Shown piece by piece: positions 33,383 through 43,662 of a DNA stretch of 64,000 nt. Both the position numbers and the translations under genes were made by a program. The notes under the pieces are model-generated. The model had not been told where the DNA came from and made no database searches. It saw only the letters and a program-made list of their open reading frames with translations. Numbering within the stretch: the stretch's first letter is position 1; every line of letters begins with the position of its first letter. Source of the DNA: Alphaproteobacteria bacterium (lineage in GTDB: Bacteria > Pseudomonadota > Alphaproteobacteria > Rhodospirillales > Magnetovibrionaceae); the NCBI GenBank assembly GCA_015231605.1, contig JADGBG010000002.1, forward strand, positions 1-64,000, given 5' to 3'.

Positions 33383-34162
33383 ATGGCTGAGAATGGCGCA
33401 CGAACCGATTGGCGACCGCCCCAGTCCCTTGAGGAACGGCTGCGCGGCGCGTTGATCCCCCCCAGGCTCTATTACGGCATGCGGGCGCGGCGCGAGCATC
33501 GCAAGGGCGAGGCGGAACTGCGCATTCTGCCGTTCCTGGCCGATCCCGCGCGCGTCGCCGTGGACGCAGGCGCCAACAAGGGAGTCTACACCTATTGGCT
33601 GGAACGCCTCTCCAGGCATGTTCACGCCTTTGAGCCCAATCCCAAGATGTTCGACGTGTTGCGGCGCGGGGCGGGACCCAACGCCACGGTGCACTACGCG
33701 GCGTTGTCCGATACCACCGGACAGCTGGCGTTGCGCATTCCGGAAACCGGCAAGGGGCGCTATTCCAACCAGGGCGCGAGTCTCAACCACGACAAGGTAG
33801 GCGAGCGCTATGGCGAGGTGATGGTGGATACCTTCCGCCTGGACGACCAGAACCTGGGGCCGGTCGGCTTTCTCAAAATTGACGTCGAAGGCCACGAGAT
33901 GGAGGTCCTGGACGGCGCCCGCCAGACCATCGAACGCGATCGTCCGGCGCTGCTGATCGAAATGGAGCAAAAACACACCAAGCGACCGATCGAAGATGAC
34001 CTCGCCCGGGTCGAGGCCCTGGGTTACCGCACCCTCTACCTGCACCGGGGCGTACTGAAGGACGGCACGGATTTCGACGGTGATTTCCATCAGCGCGGCG
34101 TCGAGGACTGGGCCGATTACGTCTTCAATTTCATTTTCCTGCCCAAGGGGAAGGCGTCATGA
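33383..34162 (+). CDS. FkbM-family methyltransferase
   Basis: This 259-residue protein has VAVDAGANKGVYTYWL (motif I, about 53-68), HAFEPNPKMFDVL and FLKIDVEGHEMEVLDGA, the FkbM signature. Such enzymes O-methylate sugars or other small molecules. It sits 11 bases after the Sua5 gene and overlaps the next flavoprotein gene by four bases (ATGA). Substrate unknown. Confidence 0.88.
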   Translation: MAENGARTDWRPPQSLEERLRGALIPPRLYYGMRARREHRKGEAELRILPFLADPARVAVDAGANKGVYTYWLERLSRHVHAFEPNPKMFDVLRRGAGPNATVHYAALSDTTGQLALRIPETGKGRYSNQGASLNHDKVGERYGEVMVDTFRLDDQNLGPVGFLKIDVEGHEMEVLDGARQTIERDRPALLIEMEQKHTKRPIEDDLARVEALGYRTLYLHRGVLKDGTDFDGDFHQRGVEDWADYVFNFIFLPKGKAS

Positions 34163-35577
34163 ACACCACGGCGGACCTGATCGAGGCGCTGCGCGGCGTG
34201 CTGGGTGATCCGGGCCTGATCACCGACCCTGGAGCCATGGCGGGCTATGTCGAGGAACAGCGCGGTCTTTATCGCGGAAACGCCCCCGCCGTCGCCCGCC
34301 CCGCCAGCACCGACGAAGTGGCGCGGGTGGTGAAGCTGTGCGCCGACGCGGGCGTGGGCATCGTGCCGCTGGGCGGCAACACCGGACTGGTGGGCGGCGG
34401 AATAGCCGACGGGCAGGTGGTGCTGTCGCTGGAGCGCATGAACAAGATCCTCGACGTCGATCCCGTCAACGCCACCATGACGGTGGAGGCGGGCGCGATC
34501 CTGGCCGACATCCAGGCCGCCGCCGACGCGGCGGACGCCTACTTTCCGCTGAGCCTCGGCGCGGAAGGCAGCTGCCGCATCGGCGGGAACCTGTCCACCA
34601 ACGCCGGCGGGGTGCACGTGGTGCGCTATGGCGCGGCGCGCGATCTGGTGCTGGGCCTGGAAGTGGTGCTGGCGGACGGCCGCGTGTGGGACGGCCTGAC
34701 GGCGCTTCGCAAAAACAACACCGGCTACAACCTCAAGGCTCTGTTCCTGGGAGCGGAAGGAACGCTTGGCGTGATCACCCGCGCGGTGCTGCGTCTGTTC
34801 CCCAAACCCCGCGCCAAGGCCGTGGCGCTGGCCGGGTGCGGATCGTTCGACGACGCGCTTCAACTGCTGCACGCCGCCCAACGCCTGGCGGGCGACGCCT
34901 TGATGGCATGCGAGGCCATGAACGGTTTTTCCGTCGAGCTGGCCGAAAAGCATGTGGCCGGCGCGGCCAGCCCGCTCGAAGGGCGGCACGAATGCTACGT
35001 TTTGCTGGAACTGGGCGCGGCGGACGCCAAGGCGGATTTGGGCGCGCTGATGGAAGAGGTTCTGACCGAAGCCTTCGAAGCCACCGCCGTTGAAGACGCC
35101 GTCATCGCCCAAAGCGGTCCCCAGGCCGACGGCCTGTGGCGTCTGCGCGAAGCCGTGCCGGAGGCGCAAAAGTTGGAAGGCGGATCGATCAAGCACGACG
35201 TGTCGGTCCCCGTGTCCAAGACCCCGGAGTTCATCCGCCGCGCCAGCGAAGCGGTGCAAGCCATGATCCCCGGCGTGCGCGTGGTGGCGTTCGGCCATTT
35301 GGGCGACGGCAACACGCATTTCAACCTGACCCAGCCCGTCGACATGGACAAACAGGCGTTCCTGGAGCGCTGGCACGAGGTCAACGCCCGCGTCCACGAC
35401 GTGGCCGCGGAGCTGGGTGGCAGCTTTTCCGCCGAGCACGGTATCGGACGGCTGAAAACCGGGGAAATGGCGCGTCTCAAGAGCGCCGTCGAGCTGGATT
35501 TGATGCGGGCCGTCAAAAACGCCCTGGATCCGCTGGGCATTTTCAATCCAGGCAAGGTTTTGCCGCCCCGGAAGTAG
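34159..35577 (+). CDS. FAD-linked D-2-hydroxyacid dehydrogenase (GlcD/D2HGDH-like)
   Basis: This 472-residue protein has an FAD-binding PCMH domain with PLGGNTGLVGGGIADG (about 69-84), and LGAEGTLGVITRAVLRLFPKP (about 194-214). Its C-terminal domain has GHLGDGNTHFN and SAEHGIGRLKTGEM. Closest known roles are oxidation of D-2-hydroxyglutarate or D-lactate with electrons passed to an electron-transfer protein. No iron-sulfur or GlcE/GlcF partners are nearby, which favours the single-subunit D2HGDH/LDHD type. A small stem-loop follows the stop. Confidence 0.87.
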   Translation: MNTTADLIEALRGVLGDPGLITDPGAMAGYVEEQRGLYRGNAPAVARPASTDEVARVVKLCADAGVGIVPLGGNTGLVGGGIADGQVVLSLERMNKILDVDPVNATMTVEAGAILADIQAAADAADAYFPLSLGAEGSCRIGGNLSTNAGGVHVVRYGAARDLVLGLEVVLADGRVWDGLTALRKNNTGYNLKALFLGAEGTLGVITRAVLRLFPKPRAKAVALAGCGSFDDALQLLHAAQRLAGDALMACEAMNGFSVELAEKHVAGAASPLEGRHECYVLLELGAADAKADLGALMEEVLTEAFEATAVEDAVIAQSGPQADGLWRLREAVPEAQKLEGGSIKHDVSVPVSKTPEFIRRASEAVQAMIPGVRVVAFGHLGDGNTHFNLTQPVDMDKQAFLERWHEVNARVHDVAAELGGSFSAEHGIGRLKTGEMARLKSAVELDLMRAVKNALDPLGIFNPGKVLPPRK

Positions 35578-35580
35578 GCT

Positions 35581-35597
35581 AAAAACGGCCCGTTTTT
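35581..35597 (+). terminator. Possible intrinsic terminator before the lpt block
   Basis: AAAAACG-GCC-CGTTTTT forms a seven-pair stem with a U-rich 3' side, four bases after the flavoprotein stop. The stem is weak and the loop short. It would separate the upstream unit from lptF. Confidence 0.35.
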
Positions 35598-35659
35598 CTT
35601 GCTTTCTCCGGCGTTTTCGCGCACTTTCGGCCTGTCCTAGGGGAAGGAATCCGCCGTCC

Positions 35660-36793
35660 GTGCTTAAACTCACCCGCTATATGCTATGGCAGCTTTTCGT
35701 CGGCCTGACGCTTGTGACGTCGGTGCTGGCGTCCGTGGTGTGGCTGAGCCAGTCCTTGCGTTTCGTGGACATGATCGTCAACAGCGGCCTGACGGCGGGG
35801 ATGTTCGTCTACCTGACGGCCTTGATGATGCCGAACTTCCTCACCGTCATTCTGCCCATCGCCGTGTTCGCGGTGTGCATGTTCACCTATCACCGCATGA
35901 TCATGGATCGCGAATTGGTGGTGATGCGCGTGGCGGGACTGGGACAAATGGATCTGGCGAGGCCGGCCATCATTCTGGCGCTGATGGTGGTGGTGGCCGG
36001 GTATGCCCTGTCCATGTACGTGGTGCCCCATTCGTGGTCCCAGTTCAGGGAAATGAAATGGAACGCGCAGTTCAACTATTCTCAACTGCTGCTGCGCGAA
36101 GGCACGTTCAACGAGGCCGCCAATGACATCACCGTCTACGTGCGCCAGCGCACCGAGGACGGCCAGCTCCTGGGCATTCTGGCCCACGACGAACGCAAGC
36201 CGGAAAACACCTTCACCTGGATGGCCGAGCGGGGCGCCCTGGTGGAGACGGACCAGGGCGCGCGCGTGGTTCTCTACAATGGGACACGCCAAGACTACGA
36301 CACGCGCGCCAACAAACTTTCCATCCTGTATTTTGACCGCACCGTGCTGGACATCGATGCCCCGGAGGCGGCGACAAGCGACCGCATGAGCGAGCCCCGC
36401 GAGCGCACCATGGATGAACTGGTCAACCTGGACACCCGAGGCTTGGATGAATACAGCCTCGGCAAATATCACGCCGAGCTCCATCGCCGTTTCGCCCTGC
36501 CCTGGTCGGCTCTGGGGTTCGCCATGATCGCGCTGAGCGTCCTGATGTCGGGAAATTTCACGCGCCGAGGCGAAGGCAAGCGCGTTTTCGCGGCCATTCT
36601 CCTGGCGGCCGGATATCAAGCCGCGATGCTGGCGATCCTTAACGTCGCGTCACGCGACACCACGCACATTCCGTCGATATATCTGGTCACGGCCCTGCCG
36701 ATCGTGTTGGGACTGATCGTGCTTGTATCGCGCCTTGGAATCGGGAAGACGCAGCCGTCCCCCCCCACGACCGCCGGGGGGAGAGCCTCATGA
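35660..36793 (+). CDS. lptF: LPS export permease LptF
   Basis: This 377-residue protein has the YjgP/YjgQ layout: three N-terminal helices (first LWQLFVGLTLVTSVLASVVWL), a periplasmic jellyroll domain (about 130-260), and three C-terminal helices. Conserved LYFDRTVLDID-type sequence occurs in the jellyroll and FALPWSALGFAMIALSVLMSG starts the last membrane part. With LptG and LptB it extracts LPS from the inner membrane. GTG start. It overlaps lptG by four bases (ATGA). Confidence 0.93.
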   Translation: MLKLTRYMLWQLFVGLTLVTSVLASVVWLSQSLRFVDMIVNSGLTAGMFVYLTALMMPNFLTVILPIAVFAVCMFTYHRMIMDRELVVMRVAGLGQMDLARPAIILALMVVVAGYALSMYVVPHSWSQFREMKWNAQFNYSQLLLREGTFNEAANDITVYVRQRTEDGQLLGILAHDERKPENTFTWMAERGALVETDQGARVVLYNGTRQDYDTRANKLSILYFDRTVLDIDAPEAATSDRMSEPRERTMDELVNLDTRGLDEYSLGKYHAELHRRFALPWSALGFAMIALSVLMSGNFTRRGEGKRVFAAILLAAGYQAAMLAILNVASRDTTHIPSIYLVTALPIVLGLIVLVSRLGIGKTQPSPPTTAGGRAS

Positions 36794-37890
36794 AACTGTC
36801 CGGCACCCTGTCCCTCTACATCGGCCGCAATTTTCTGGTGAGCTTCTTGGGGTTCTTCTTCGGCCTGCTGACGCTGATCTTGCTGCTCGATCTCATCGAA
36901 CTGTTGCGCCGGGGCGCGTCGAAACCGGACGCCACGTTCATCTTGATGGTGCAAATGGCGCTGTTGAAGTTGCCGCACATGGGGCAGCTGCTGTTCCCCT
37001 TCGCCGCCCTGTTCGGGGGCATGGCGGCGTTTTGGCGGCTGTCGCGCAGCCAGGAACTGGCGGTCACCCGGGCGGCGGGCATCTCGGTCTGGCAATTTCT
37101 CCTGCCGGCCCTGTTTTTGGCGCTTGCCTTGGGTATTGTGAAGATCACGGCCTTCAACCCCTTGTCCTCGGCCACGCTCACCCGCTTCCAGGTGATGGAG
37201 GCCACGCTTCTCAAGGGGCAAAAAAGCGTTTTCTCCATCTCGGGAACAGGCGTGTGGCTTCGACAGTCGACGGAGGAAGGGCACGCGGTGATCCATGCCC
37301 GCAACCTCCTTCAGCACGACAACACCGTGGAACTGATCAACACCGTCACCTTTCTATATCAGGGACAGGACACCTTCATCGGCCGGGTCGACGCCGAGCG
37401 CGCCACGCTGGGCGAAGGTCATTGGCTGATGAAAAACGCCTGGATCAACAGGCCCGAAACCCCGCCCGCGGACGTGGGAGAGTTCTGGCTGGAAACGGAC
37501 CTGACCCTGGCCCGCATCCAGGACAATTTCGCCCCCCCCGAAACCATGTCCTTTTGGAAGCTGCCCGATTTCATCCAAACCTTGGAGGCGGCGGGTTTTT
37601 CCGCCATCCGCCATCGTCTGCAATGGCACGCGCTGTTGGCCTCTCCGCTCTTGATGTGCGCCATGGTGCTGATCGCGGCCACGTTCACGTTGCGCCATTC
37701 CCGGCGGGGCACGACCACGTTCATCATCGTCAGCGGGGTGTTCACGGGATTCATGCTGTATTTCTTTTCCGACGTGGTGTTCGCGTTGGGGCTGTCGGAG
37801 CGCATTCCCGTGACCTTGGCGGCCTGGACTCCATCAGGCGTCGCCGCCATGTTGGGGCTTGCCATGTTGCTTCATCTTGAGGATGGTTAG
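36790..37890 (+). CDS. lptG: LPS export permease LptG
   Basis: This 366-residue protein is homologous to lptF, with helices at LVSFLGFFFGLLTLILLLDLIELL, a jellyroll domain and three C-terminal helices. The ELAVTRAAGISVWQFL segment (about 90-105) is the coupling helix region that contacts LptB. It partners LptF in the LptB2FG transporter. LptD follows six bases downstream. Confidence 0.93.
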   Translation: MKLSGTLSLYIGRNFLVSFLGFFFGLLTLILLLDLIELLRRGASKPDATFILMVQMALLKLPHMGQLLFPFAALFGGMAAFWRLSRSQELAVTRAAGISVWQFLLPALFLALALGIVKITAFNPLSSATLTRFQVMEATLLKGQKSVFSISGTGVWLRQSTEEGHAVIHARNLLQHDNTVELINTVTFLYQGQDTFIGRVDAERATLGEGHWLMKNAWINRPETPPADVGEFWLETDLTLARIQDNFAPPETMSFWKLPDFIQTLEAAGFSAIRHRLQWHALLASPLLMCAMVLIAATFTLRHSRRGTTTFIIVSGVFTGFMLYFFSDVVFALGLSERIPVTLAAWTPSGVAAMLGLAMLLHLEDG

Positions 37891-37896
37891 GACGGC

Positions 37897-40044
37897 ATGA
37901 AATCGAAACGCACCATTCTGGCGATCGTGTTGAGCGTTGCCCTGCTGGGGCTGGCCGCGCCCGCGCGCGCCGCCGAAGCCACCGCCCCGGCGACCTTCAG
38001 CGCGGATGAAATGACCCATGACCGGGAAATGGGCGTGATCACGGCGCGCGGCCGGGTCGAGGTCAATCACGACGGCTACACCCTTCTCGCCGACCGGATC
38101 AGCTATAGCCAGAACGCCGATCTGGTGCGCGCCATGGGCGACGTCACGTTGCTCCGTCCCAACGGCGACGTCATGTTCGCCGACAGCATGGAGGTCAGCG
38201 GGGATCTCAAGAACGGCCTGATCGAAGACATGCGCGCGGTGCTCGCCGAACGCTCCCGCTTCGCGGCACGCAAGGCCAAACTCGTCAACGACGAGACCCT
38301 GACCATGGAACGCGCGGTGTATTCGCCGTGCGAACCGTGCAAGGACGATCCGAAGCGCCCCCTGTTGTGGCAGGTCAAGGCCGTCAAGGTCGTGCATGAT
38401 CGCAAGGAAAAGATCATCGAATTCGAGCACGCCTGGATGGAACTGGCGGGCGTGCCGGTGGCGTACACGCCCTATCTCCGTTTTCCCGACCCCACGGTGA
38501 AACGCAAGTCGGGTTTTCTGCCGCCCAGTTTTGGGGGAAGCAGCGACTTGGGCCTCACGGCGAGAACCCCCTATTTTCAAGTTATCGACGATCACTCCGA
38601 TTTCACCGTCACGCCCATCGTGACGTCGAACGAATACGGCGCCTTGGCGGGAGAATACCGTCAACGCTTCAAGACCGGCGAAGTGGAGGGCGACGCCTCC
38701 CTGGCGTATACATCCGACGAGGATGTGTACGGTCACATCAGATCCAGGGCCAGGTTCGATATCGATCACACGTGGCGCTGGGGGGTCAACCTGAACAGGG
38801 TCAACTCGGACACCTACATGCGCCGCTACGACTTCGGCAGCGAAAGCCTGCTGACCAGCAAGGCGTATCTCGAGGGTTTCCGGGGCAACACCTATACCTC
38901 GTTCTCCGGTTTGGCGTTCCAGGGGCTTCGGGCCACGGACGTGGACGAAACCACCCCCGTGGTGTTTCCGCGCGTCGAATTCAGCTATCGCGGCGACGCG
39001 GACGGCCACGGGGCCTACAACACCCTGGATGTCAACGCCACCATGTTGAACCGTGAACAAGGCGTCGACAGCTCGCGGATCAGCGTCCACCCGGCATGGA
39101 ACGTCGAACACATCGCCCCCATGGGGGACGTGTACAAACTCACGGCCCGCATGGACGTAGACTTTTTCAACGCCCAAGGCCTCGACGCGCCCACGACGCG
39201 ACCAGCGGTGGTCAACGGGAAATACAACGGCTCCGCCTTGCGGCTGCGCCCCGAAGTGCAAATGGACTGGGCGATGCCGTTCGCGCGCCGCCATGGCACG
39301 TCCACCGAGGTGCTCCAACCGCTTGCCCAGGTGATCCTCAGCCCCCAAGGCGGCAACAGCTATAAAATGGCCAACGAAGACAGCCTGGATTTCGACTTCA
39401 ACGACGCCAACCTGTTCAGCGCCAACCGCTTCACCGGCTACGACCAGGTGGAAAGCGGACCGCGCGCGAACTATGGCGTCAAGTGGAGCGTCACCGGCGA
39501 CAATGGCGGCAGCACGTCGCTGCTGTTTGGACAGAGCTACCGCGTTTCGGACGACACCACGTTTAAAACCGGATCGGGGCTGGAGGACAATCTTTCCGAT
39601 TATGTCGGAAAGGTGGAGCTGTCTCCAGGTTCTCACGTCAACCTTCTCTATCGGACCCGCATAGACAAGGACTCCGGGGAATTCAACCGCAATGAGGTCG
39701 GCGTCAGCGGAAGCCAGTCCATCTTCGATTACGGCGTGAACTACCTTGCATTCGATCGCCAGGAAGGCAGTGAATTCCCCGGACGCGAAGAAATCAGCTA
39801 TAGCCTCGGCGCGGACCTCGACGAGTTCTGGCGCACCAATCTTTCCGGCGTGCGCGATCTTTCCTCAAGTGGCGGACAGCGTGCCATGGGGCTCGGCTTC
39901 ACCTACGAGGACGAATGCCTGAGGTTCGACACGTTGATCAGCCGCACCTTCTATCAGGACCGGGACCTCCGCCCCACGGACGCCATAATTTTCCGCTTGG
40001 CTTTCATGAACCTGGGCGAGGTGGGGACGGGCATCTCGCCCTGA
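37897..40044 (+). CDS. lptD: LPS assembly outer-membrane protein LptD
   Basis: This 715-residue protein has a signal peptide (about 1-26, ending ARAAEA), an OstA/LptA-like beta-jellyroll (about 30-180) and a large C-terminal beta-barrel. Conserved barrel-entry segments include PVAYTPYLRFPDPTVKRKSGFLPPSFG. Two Cys in SPCEPCKDD and one in DECLRFD may form the disulphides LptD needs, fewer than in E. coli. With LptE it inserts LPS in the outer leaflet. The downstream gene, surA, encodes its folding chaperone. Confidence 0.94.
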   Translation: MKSKRTILAIVLSVALLGLAAPARAAEATAPATFSADEMTHDREMGVITARGRVEVNHDGYTLLADRISYSQNADLVRAMGDVTLLRPNGDVMFADSMEVSGDLKNGLIEDMRAVLAERSRFAARKAKLVNDETLTMERAVYSPCEPCKDDPKRPLLWQVKAVKVVHDRKEKIIEFEHAWMELAGVPVAYTPYLRFPDPTVKRKSGFLPPSFGGSSDLGLTARTPYFQVIDDHSDFTVTPIVTSNEYGALAGEYRQRFKTGEVEGDASLAYTSDEDVYGHIRSRARFDIDHTWRWGVNLNRVNSDTYMRRYDFGSESLLTSKAYLEGFRGNTYTSFSGLAFQGLRATDVDETTPVVFPRVEFSYRGDADGHGAYNTLDVNATMLNREQGVDSSRISVHPAWNVEHIAPMGDVYKLTARMDVDFFNAQGLDAPTTRPAVVNGKYNGSALRLRPEVQMDWAMPFARRHGTSTEVLQPLAQVILSPQGGNSYKMANEDSLDFDFNDANLFSANRFTGYDQVESGPRANYGVKWSVTGDNGGSTSLLFGQSYRVSDDTTFKTGSGLEDNLSDYVGKVELSPGSHVNLLYRTRIDKDSGEFNRNEVGVSGSQSIFDYGVNYLAFDRQEGSEFPGREEISYSLGADLDEFWRTNLSGVRDLSSSGGQRAMGLGFTYEDECLRFDTLISRTFYQDRDLRPTDAIIFRLAFMNLGEVGTGISP

Positions 40045-40096
40045 TCCCCTCTCCGCACACGCCTCAACCCGATTTGATTTCATAGGTTCAAGAACC

Positions 40097-41401
40097 ATGC
40101 CGCTCATGACGAGACCCGAGACTTCCTCACCCGCGACGACCGTGATTTTCGCGGTCCTCTGCCTGATTATGATCGGGCTCATGCCCTTCACCCCGGCCCG
40201 GGCGCAGGGTAACCTGGGGATCGCCGCCGTGGTCAACGACGAAGTGATTTCCGTTCTGGATTTGCAGGCCCGCATGGCCATGATCATGGAATCCGCGAGC
40301 ATGGATGACACCCCCGAGAACCGCGACCGCATCGCGCAGCCAGTTCTGCGCGGCCTGATCGACGAAAAACTCAAACTTCAGGAAACCCGGCGCCTCGGCA
40401 TTCAAGTGACCCAGGCGGATATTGAAAACGCGCTGCAAATCATCGCCGGCAAGAACAAAATGAGCGTCCCGCAACTGAGCGACCACCTGGCTTCGATCGG
40501 CGTGCCGCTCAGCGCCCTGGCCTCGCGCCTGGAATCGGAGCTGGCTTGGGACTATTACATCGGCCGCCACGTCGCCAAGCGCCTGCAAATCGGGGAAGAG
40601 GAGGTCAAGGACGAAATCGAACGGATCCGCTCTCAAGCGGGCAGACCGGAATACCTGATTTCCGAAATCTTCGTGCCCATGGATGCGGGCGGCGAACAGG
40701 GCGACGCTGGACAGATGGCGCAGAGCCTTTTGCTGCAATTGAAGAACGGCGCGCCGTTTTCCGCCCTGGCGGAAAACTTTTCCCAGGCGCCCTCTGCCGC
40801 CGTCGGCGGCGACATGGGGTGGCTGCGACCGGACACGCTGGATCCGACCTTGCGCGACGTGATCGGCAAACTGAACCCCGGTGAAGTCAGCATTCCCGTG
40901 CGCGCGCTCGGCGGCTATTACCTCCTGTATCTCAGGGAGGTTCGCACCAACCCGGGATTGCAGACCGAAGAAACCATGGTCAAATTGTCCCAATATCATG
41001 CCGCCGCGCCGGCCGGCGCCGACAACGAGGCCTTGAACGCCCTCGGCGCCCGAATGATAGAGGAAACCCGCGGCATGCGGACCTGCTCTCAACTCGAAAC
41101 ACATGGACAAAAGGCCGGCACGAACCTTTCCGGTCCCTTGGGCGTGATGAAGCTATCCGCCTTGCCGGAAAGCATGCGCGGCATCATCGCCGGCCTCGCC
41201 CCCGGCCAACCGAGCCGTCCCGTGCAAACCGGCAATGGCCTTGCCGTCCTGATGGTGTGCGAAAAAACCGGAGACCAGGGCGGCGGCCAGGCCGCCAAGG
41301 ACGCGATCCGCACGAAGTTGCTGCAACAACGCTTGGAAGTCGCCGCGGAACGCAAGTTGCGCGACCTGCGTCACGAGGCGTTCCTGGACATCCGCCTATG
41401 A
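40097..41401 (+). CDS. surA: Periplasmic chaperone/peptidyl-prolyl isomerase SurA
   Basis: This 434-residue protein has a signal peptide, a SurA N-terminal domain (GIAAVVNDEVISVLDLQARM, about 38-57) and one clear parvulin domain (about 190-295: ISEIFVPMDAGG, NGAPFSALAENFSQAPSAAVGGDMGWL). A second, degenerate PPIase-like part follows. It helps LptD and other outer-membrane barrels fold. Its stop overlaps the pdxA start (ATGA). In alphaproteobacteria lptD-surA-pdxA-rsmA is the usual order. Confidence 0.92.
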   Translation: MPLMTRPETSSPATTVIFAVLCLIMIGLMPFTPARAQGNLGIAAVVNDEVISVLDLQARMAMIMESASMDDTPENRDRIAQPVLRGLIDEKLKLQETRRLGIQVTQADIENALQIIAGKNKMSVPQLSDHLASIGVPLSALASRLESELAWDYYIGRHVAKRLQIGEEEVKDEIERIRSQAGRPEYLISEIFVPMDAGGEQGDAGQMAQSLLLQLKNGAPFSALAENFSQAPSAAVGGDMGWLRPDTLDPTLRDVIGKLNPGEVSIPVRALGGYYLLYLREVRTNPGLQTEETMVKLSQYHAAAPAGADNEALNALGARMIEETRGMRTCSQLETHGQKAGTNLSGPLGVMKLSALPESMRGIIAGLAPGQPSRPVQTGNGLAVLMVCEKTGDQGGGQAAKDAIRTKLLQQRLEVAAERKLRDLRHEAFLDIRL

Positions 41402-42393
41402 CCCAACCCCTGGCGCTCACCATGGGCGACCCGGCGGGGGTGGGGCCGGACATCACGCTCAAGGCTTGGATCCGCCGGGGCGATGGCGTGCCCGCGTTTT
41501 TCACCATCGCCGACGCCGGTTCCCTGGCCGCCGCCGTGGAACGGCTGGGGCTGGACGTGCCGATCCACCCCATCGACCGCCCGGCCCAAGCGGGCGCCGT
41601 GTTCGATGCCGCGCTGCCGGTGCTGCACCTGCCCCTCCACACCCCCGCCGTTCCCGGCCGGCCGTCGTCCGACAACGCCCCGGCGGTGGTCGAATCCATC
41701 CGGCGCGCGGTGGACCTGACCCAGGATGGCGAAGCGGCGGCGGTGGTCACCAATCCCATCGCCAAGGAGGTCATGTACGGCGCGGGTTTCGCCTTTCCCG
41801 GCCATACCGAATACCTGGCGCACCTGGGGGGCGACGTGAAGCCGGTGATGATGCTGGCGTGCGACCGGCTGCGGGTGGTGCTGGCGACGGTCCACGTCTC
41901 CCTCCGGGACGCGGTGGATCAGTTGAACGCGGACACCATCTGCGATGTGGCGCGCATCACCCACGCGGCACTCAAGCGCGACTTTGGCCTCGAAGATCCG
42001 GTGATCGCGGTGGCGGGACTGAACCCGCACGCGGGCGAAGGTGGGTCCATGGGGCGCGAGGAAATCGACATCATCCAGCCCGCCATCGACCGATTGGCGG
42101 CGGAAGGCGTTCGCACGCTGGGGCCGCTGCCCCCCGACACCATGTTCACGGCCAAAGCCCTGCCCACCTACGACGCGGCGCTGTGCATGTACCACGACCA
42201 GGGCCTGATCCCGCTCAAGACCCTGGATTTCGAACGTGGCGTCAACACCACGCTGGGCCTGCCGTTCGTGCGTACCTCGCCCGACCACGGCACGGCGTTC
42301 GACATCGCCGGGATCGGCCGGGCGTCCGAGGAAAGCCTGATGGCGGCGATGCGCATGGCCGCCGCCATGGCCAGGGCGCGGGCGGGGAGTTGA
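41398..42393 (+). CDS. pdxA: 4-Hydroxythreonine-4-phosphate dehydrogenase
   Basis: This 331-residue enzyme of vitamin B6 synthesis oxidises 4-phosphohydroxy-L-threonine. Family stretches are [16 protein letters not shown] near the start, [22 protein letters not shown] (about 138-148), [20 protein letters not shown] and [21 protein letters not shown]. Starts within the surA stop and is followed four bases on by rsmA. Confidence 0.95.
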   Translation: MTQPLALTMGDPAGVGPDITLKAWIRRGDGVPAFFTIADAGSLAAAVERLGLDVPIHPIDRPAQAGAVFDAALPVLHLPLHTPAVPGRPSSDNAPAVVESIRRAVDLTQDGEAAAVVTNPIAKEVMYGAGFAFPGHTEYLAHLGGDVKPVMMLACDRLRVVLATVHVSLRDAVDQLNADTICDVARITHAALKRDFGLEDPVIAVAGLNPHAGEGGSMGREEIDIIQPAIDRLAAEGVRTLGPLPPDTMFTAKALPTYDAALCMYHDQGLIPLKTLDFERGVNTTLGLPFVRTSPDHGTAFDIAGIGRASEESLMAAMRMAAAMARARAGS

Positions 42394-42397
42394 TCCC

Positions 42398-43267
42398 ATG
42401 GCCGAAACGCTGGACGGCTTGGCGCCGCTGCGCGACATCATCGCCGAACACGGTTTGGCGGCGAAGAAGACGTTGGGGCAGAATTTCCTTTTGGACCTCA
42501 ACCTCACGTCCCGCATCGCGCGCACGGCGGGGGACTTGTCCGACACCACGGTGATCGAGGTCGGGCCCGGCCCGGGCGGGCTGACCCGCGCCATCCTGGC
42601 CGCCGGCGCCAAGCGCGTGGTGGCGGTGGAACGCGACCGGCGGTGCATTGACGCGCTGGAAAGCTACCTGGTCCCGCACGCGGGCGGGCGGCTGGAAATC
42701 ATCGACGGCGACGCGCTGGAACAGGATTTCCAGGCCCTGGCCCCCGCGCCCCGGCGCATCATGTCGAACCTGCCCTACAACATCGCGACGCCGCTGTTGA
42801 TCGGCTGGTTGAAGAACGCCCAGGCGTTCACCGGCTTCACCTTGATGTTCCAAAAGGAAGTGGCCGACCGCATCACCGCCAAGCCGCGCACCAAGGCCTA
42901 TGGGCGGCTCAGCATCATGTGCCAGTGGCTGTGTCACGTGCGTCCCGAATTCAACATCGACAAGCGCGCCTTCACGCCGCCGCCCAAGATCCAGTCCACG
43001 GTGGTGACCCTGATCCCCCGCGCGGAACCGCTGGCCCCGGCCAGTTGGAACGCCATGGAGCGCGTCACGGCGGCGGCGTTCGGGCAACGGCGCAAGATGC
43101 TCCGCCAAAGCCTCAAGTCCTTGGGTCTTGACCCCAGCCTGGCCGGGATCAAGGAAACCGCCCGCGCGGAGGAATTGTCCGTCGTGGATTTCGCGGCGTT
43201 GGCGAGGATCCTGGAAGCCAAAAGCGGATCCCCAATCCGTCCGGTGATATCGCAGGTTTCAGACTGA
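42398..43267 (+). CDS. rsmA: 16S rRNA (adenine1518/1519-N6)-dimethyltransferase
   Basis: This 289-residue protein dimethylates two adjacent adenines in helix 45 of 16S rRNA. It shows [19 protein letters not shown], motif [17 protein letters not shown], and the catalytic [15 protein letters not shown] (motif IV). The C-terminal helical domain has the [15 protein letters not shown] segment. It closes the lptF-rsmA run. Confidence 0.95.
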   Translation: MAETLDGLAPLRDIIAEHGLAAKKTLGQNFLLDLNLTSRIARTAGDLSDTTVIEVGPGPGGLTRAILAAGAKRVVAVERDRRCIDALESYLVPHAGGRLEIIDGDALEQDFQALAPAPRRIMSNLPYNIATPLLIGWLKNAQAFTGFTLMFQKEVADRITAKPRTKAYGRLSIMCQWLCHVRPEFNIDKRAFTPPPKIQSTVVTLIPRAEPLAPASWNAMERVTAAAFGQRRKMLRQSLKSLGLDPSLAGIKETARAEELSVVDFAALARILEAKSGSPIRPVISQVSD

Positions 43268-43338
43268 CCCTTGCAGGAAATCCCACACGTCATTGCCTGA
43301 CACACCCCTTGGCTGTAGAATTGGGCAAGTGGACACCC

Positions 43339-43662
43339 ATGGAGAATCTGTTCGTGCTGGACGCACTTCTTTTCGGTGGGATTCTGATTTTGGCGCTGAC
43401 CGCTTACCTGCTGCCGGCGCTTATAGCCAATTCCCGGAACCACCATCAGGCGACGGCCATCTTCGTCCTGAATCTGTTTGCCGGCTGGTCTGGCGTATGT
43501 TGGCTGATCGCCCTCGTGTGGAGTTTCACGGCCGTTCGCCAACCGTTACCGATACAGCTGCATGTCACATACGACGCCGCCGCGGAGAAAGAGGGAACTA
43601 CTCCTCGTCCCCGCACATGCTTTGGACGAATTCCGGAAGGCCCGTCTGGCGGTTGCGTTTGA
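43339..43662 (+). CDS. Superinfection-immunity-like membrane protein
   Basis: From the ATG at 43339 the product has 107 residues. Two helices flank a short polar turn: LLFGGILILALTAYLLPALIAN and AIFVLNLFAGWSGVCWLIALVWSF, with RNHHQATAI between them. This LPALIA...H.Q..AI..LN...GW......LVW pattern is that of the superinfection immunity protein family (T4 Imm-like). In bacteria such proteins are usually of unknown role. The last 20 or so residues overlap the 3' end of gmk on the other strand and look unlike protein; the natural end may have been lost. Confidence 0.6.
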   Translation: MENLFVLDALLFGGILILALTAYLLPALIANSRNHHQATAIFVLNLFAGWSGVCWLIALVWSFTAVRQPLPIQLHVTYDAAAEKEGTTPRPRTCFGRIPEGPSGGCV

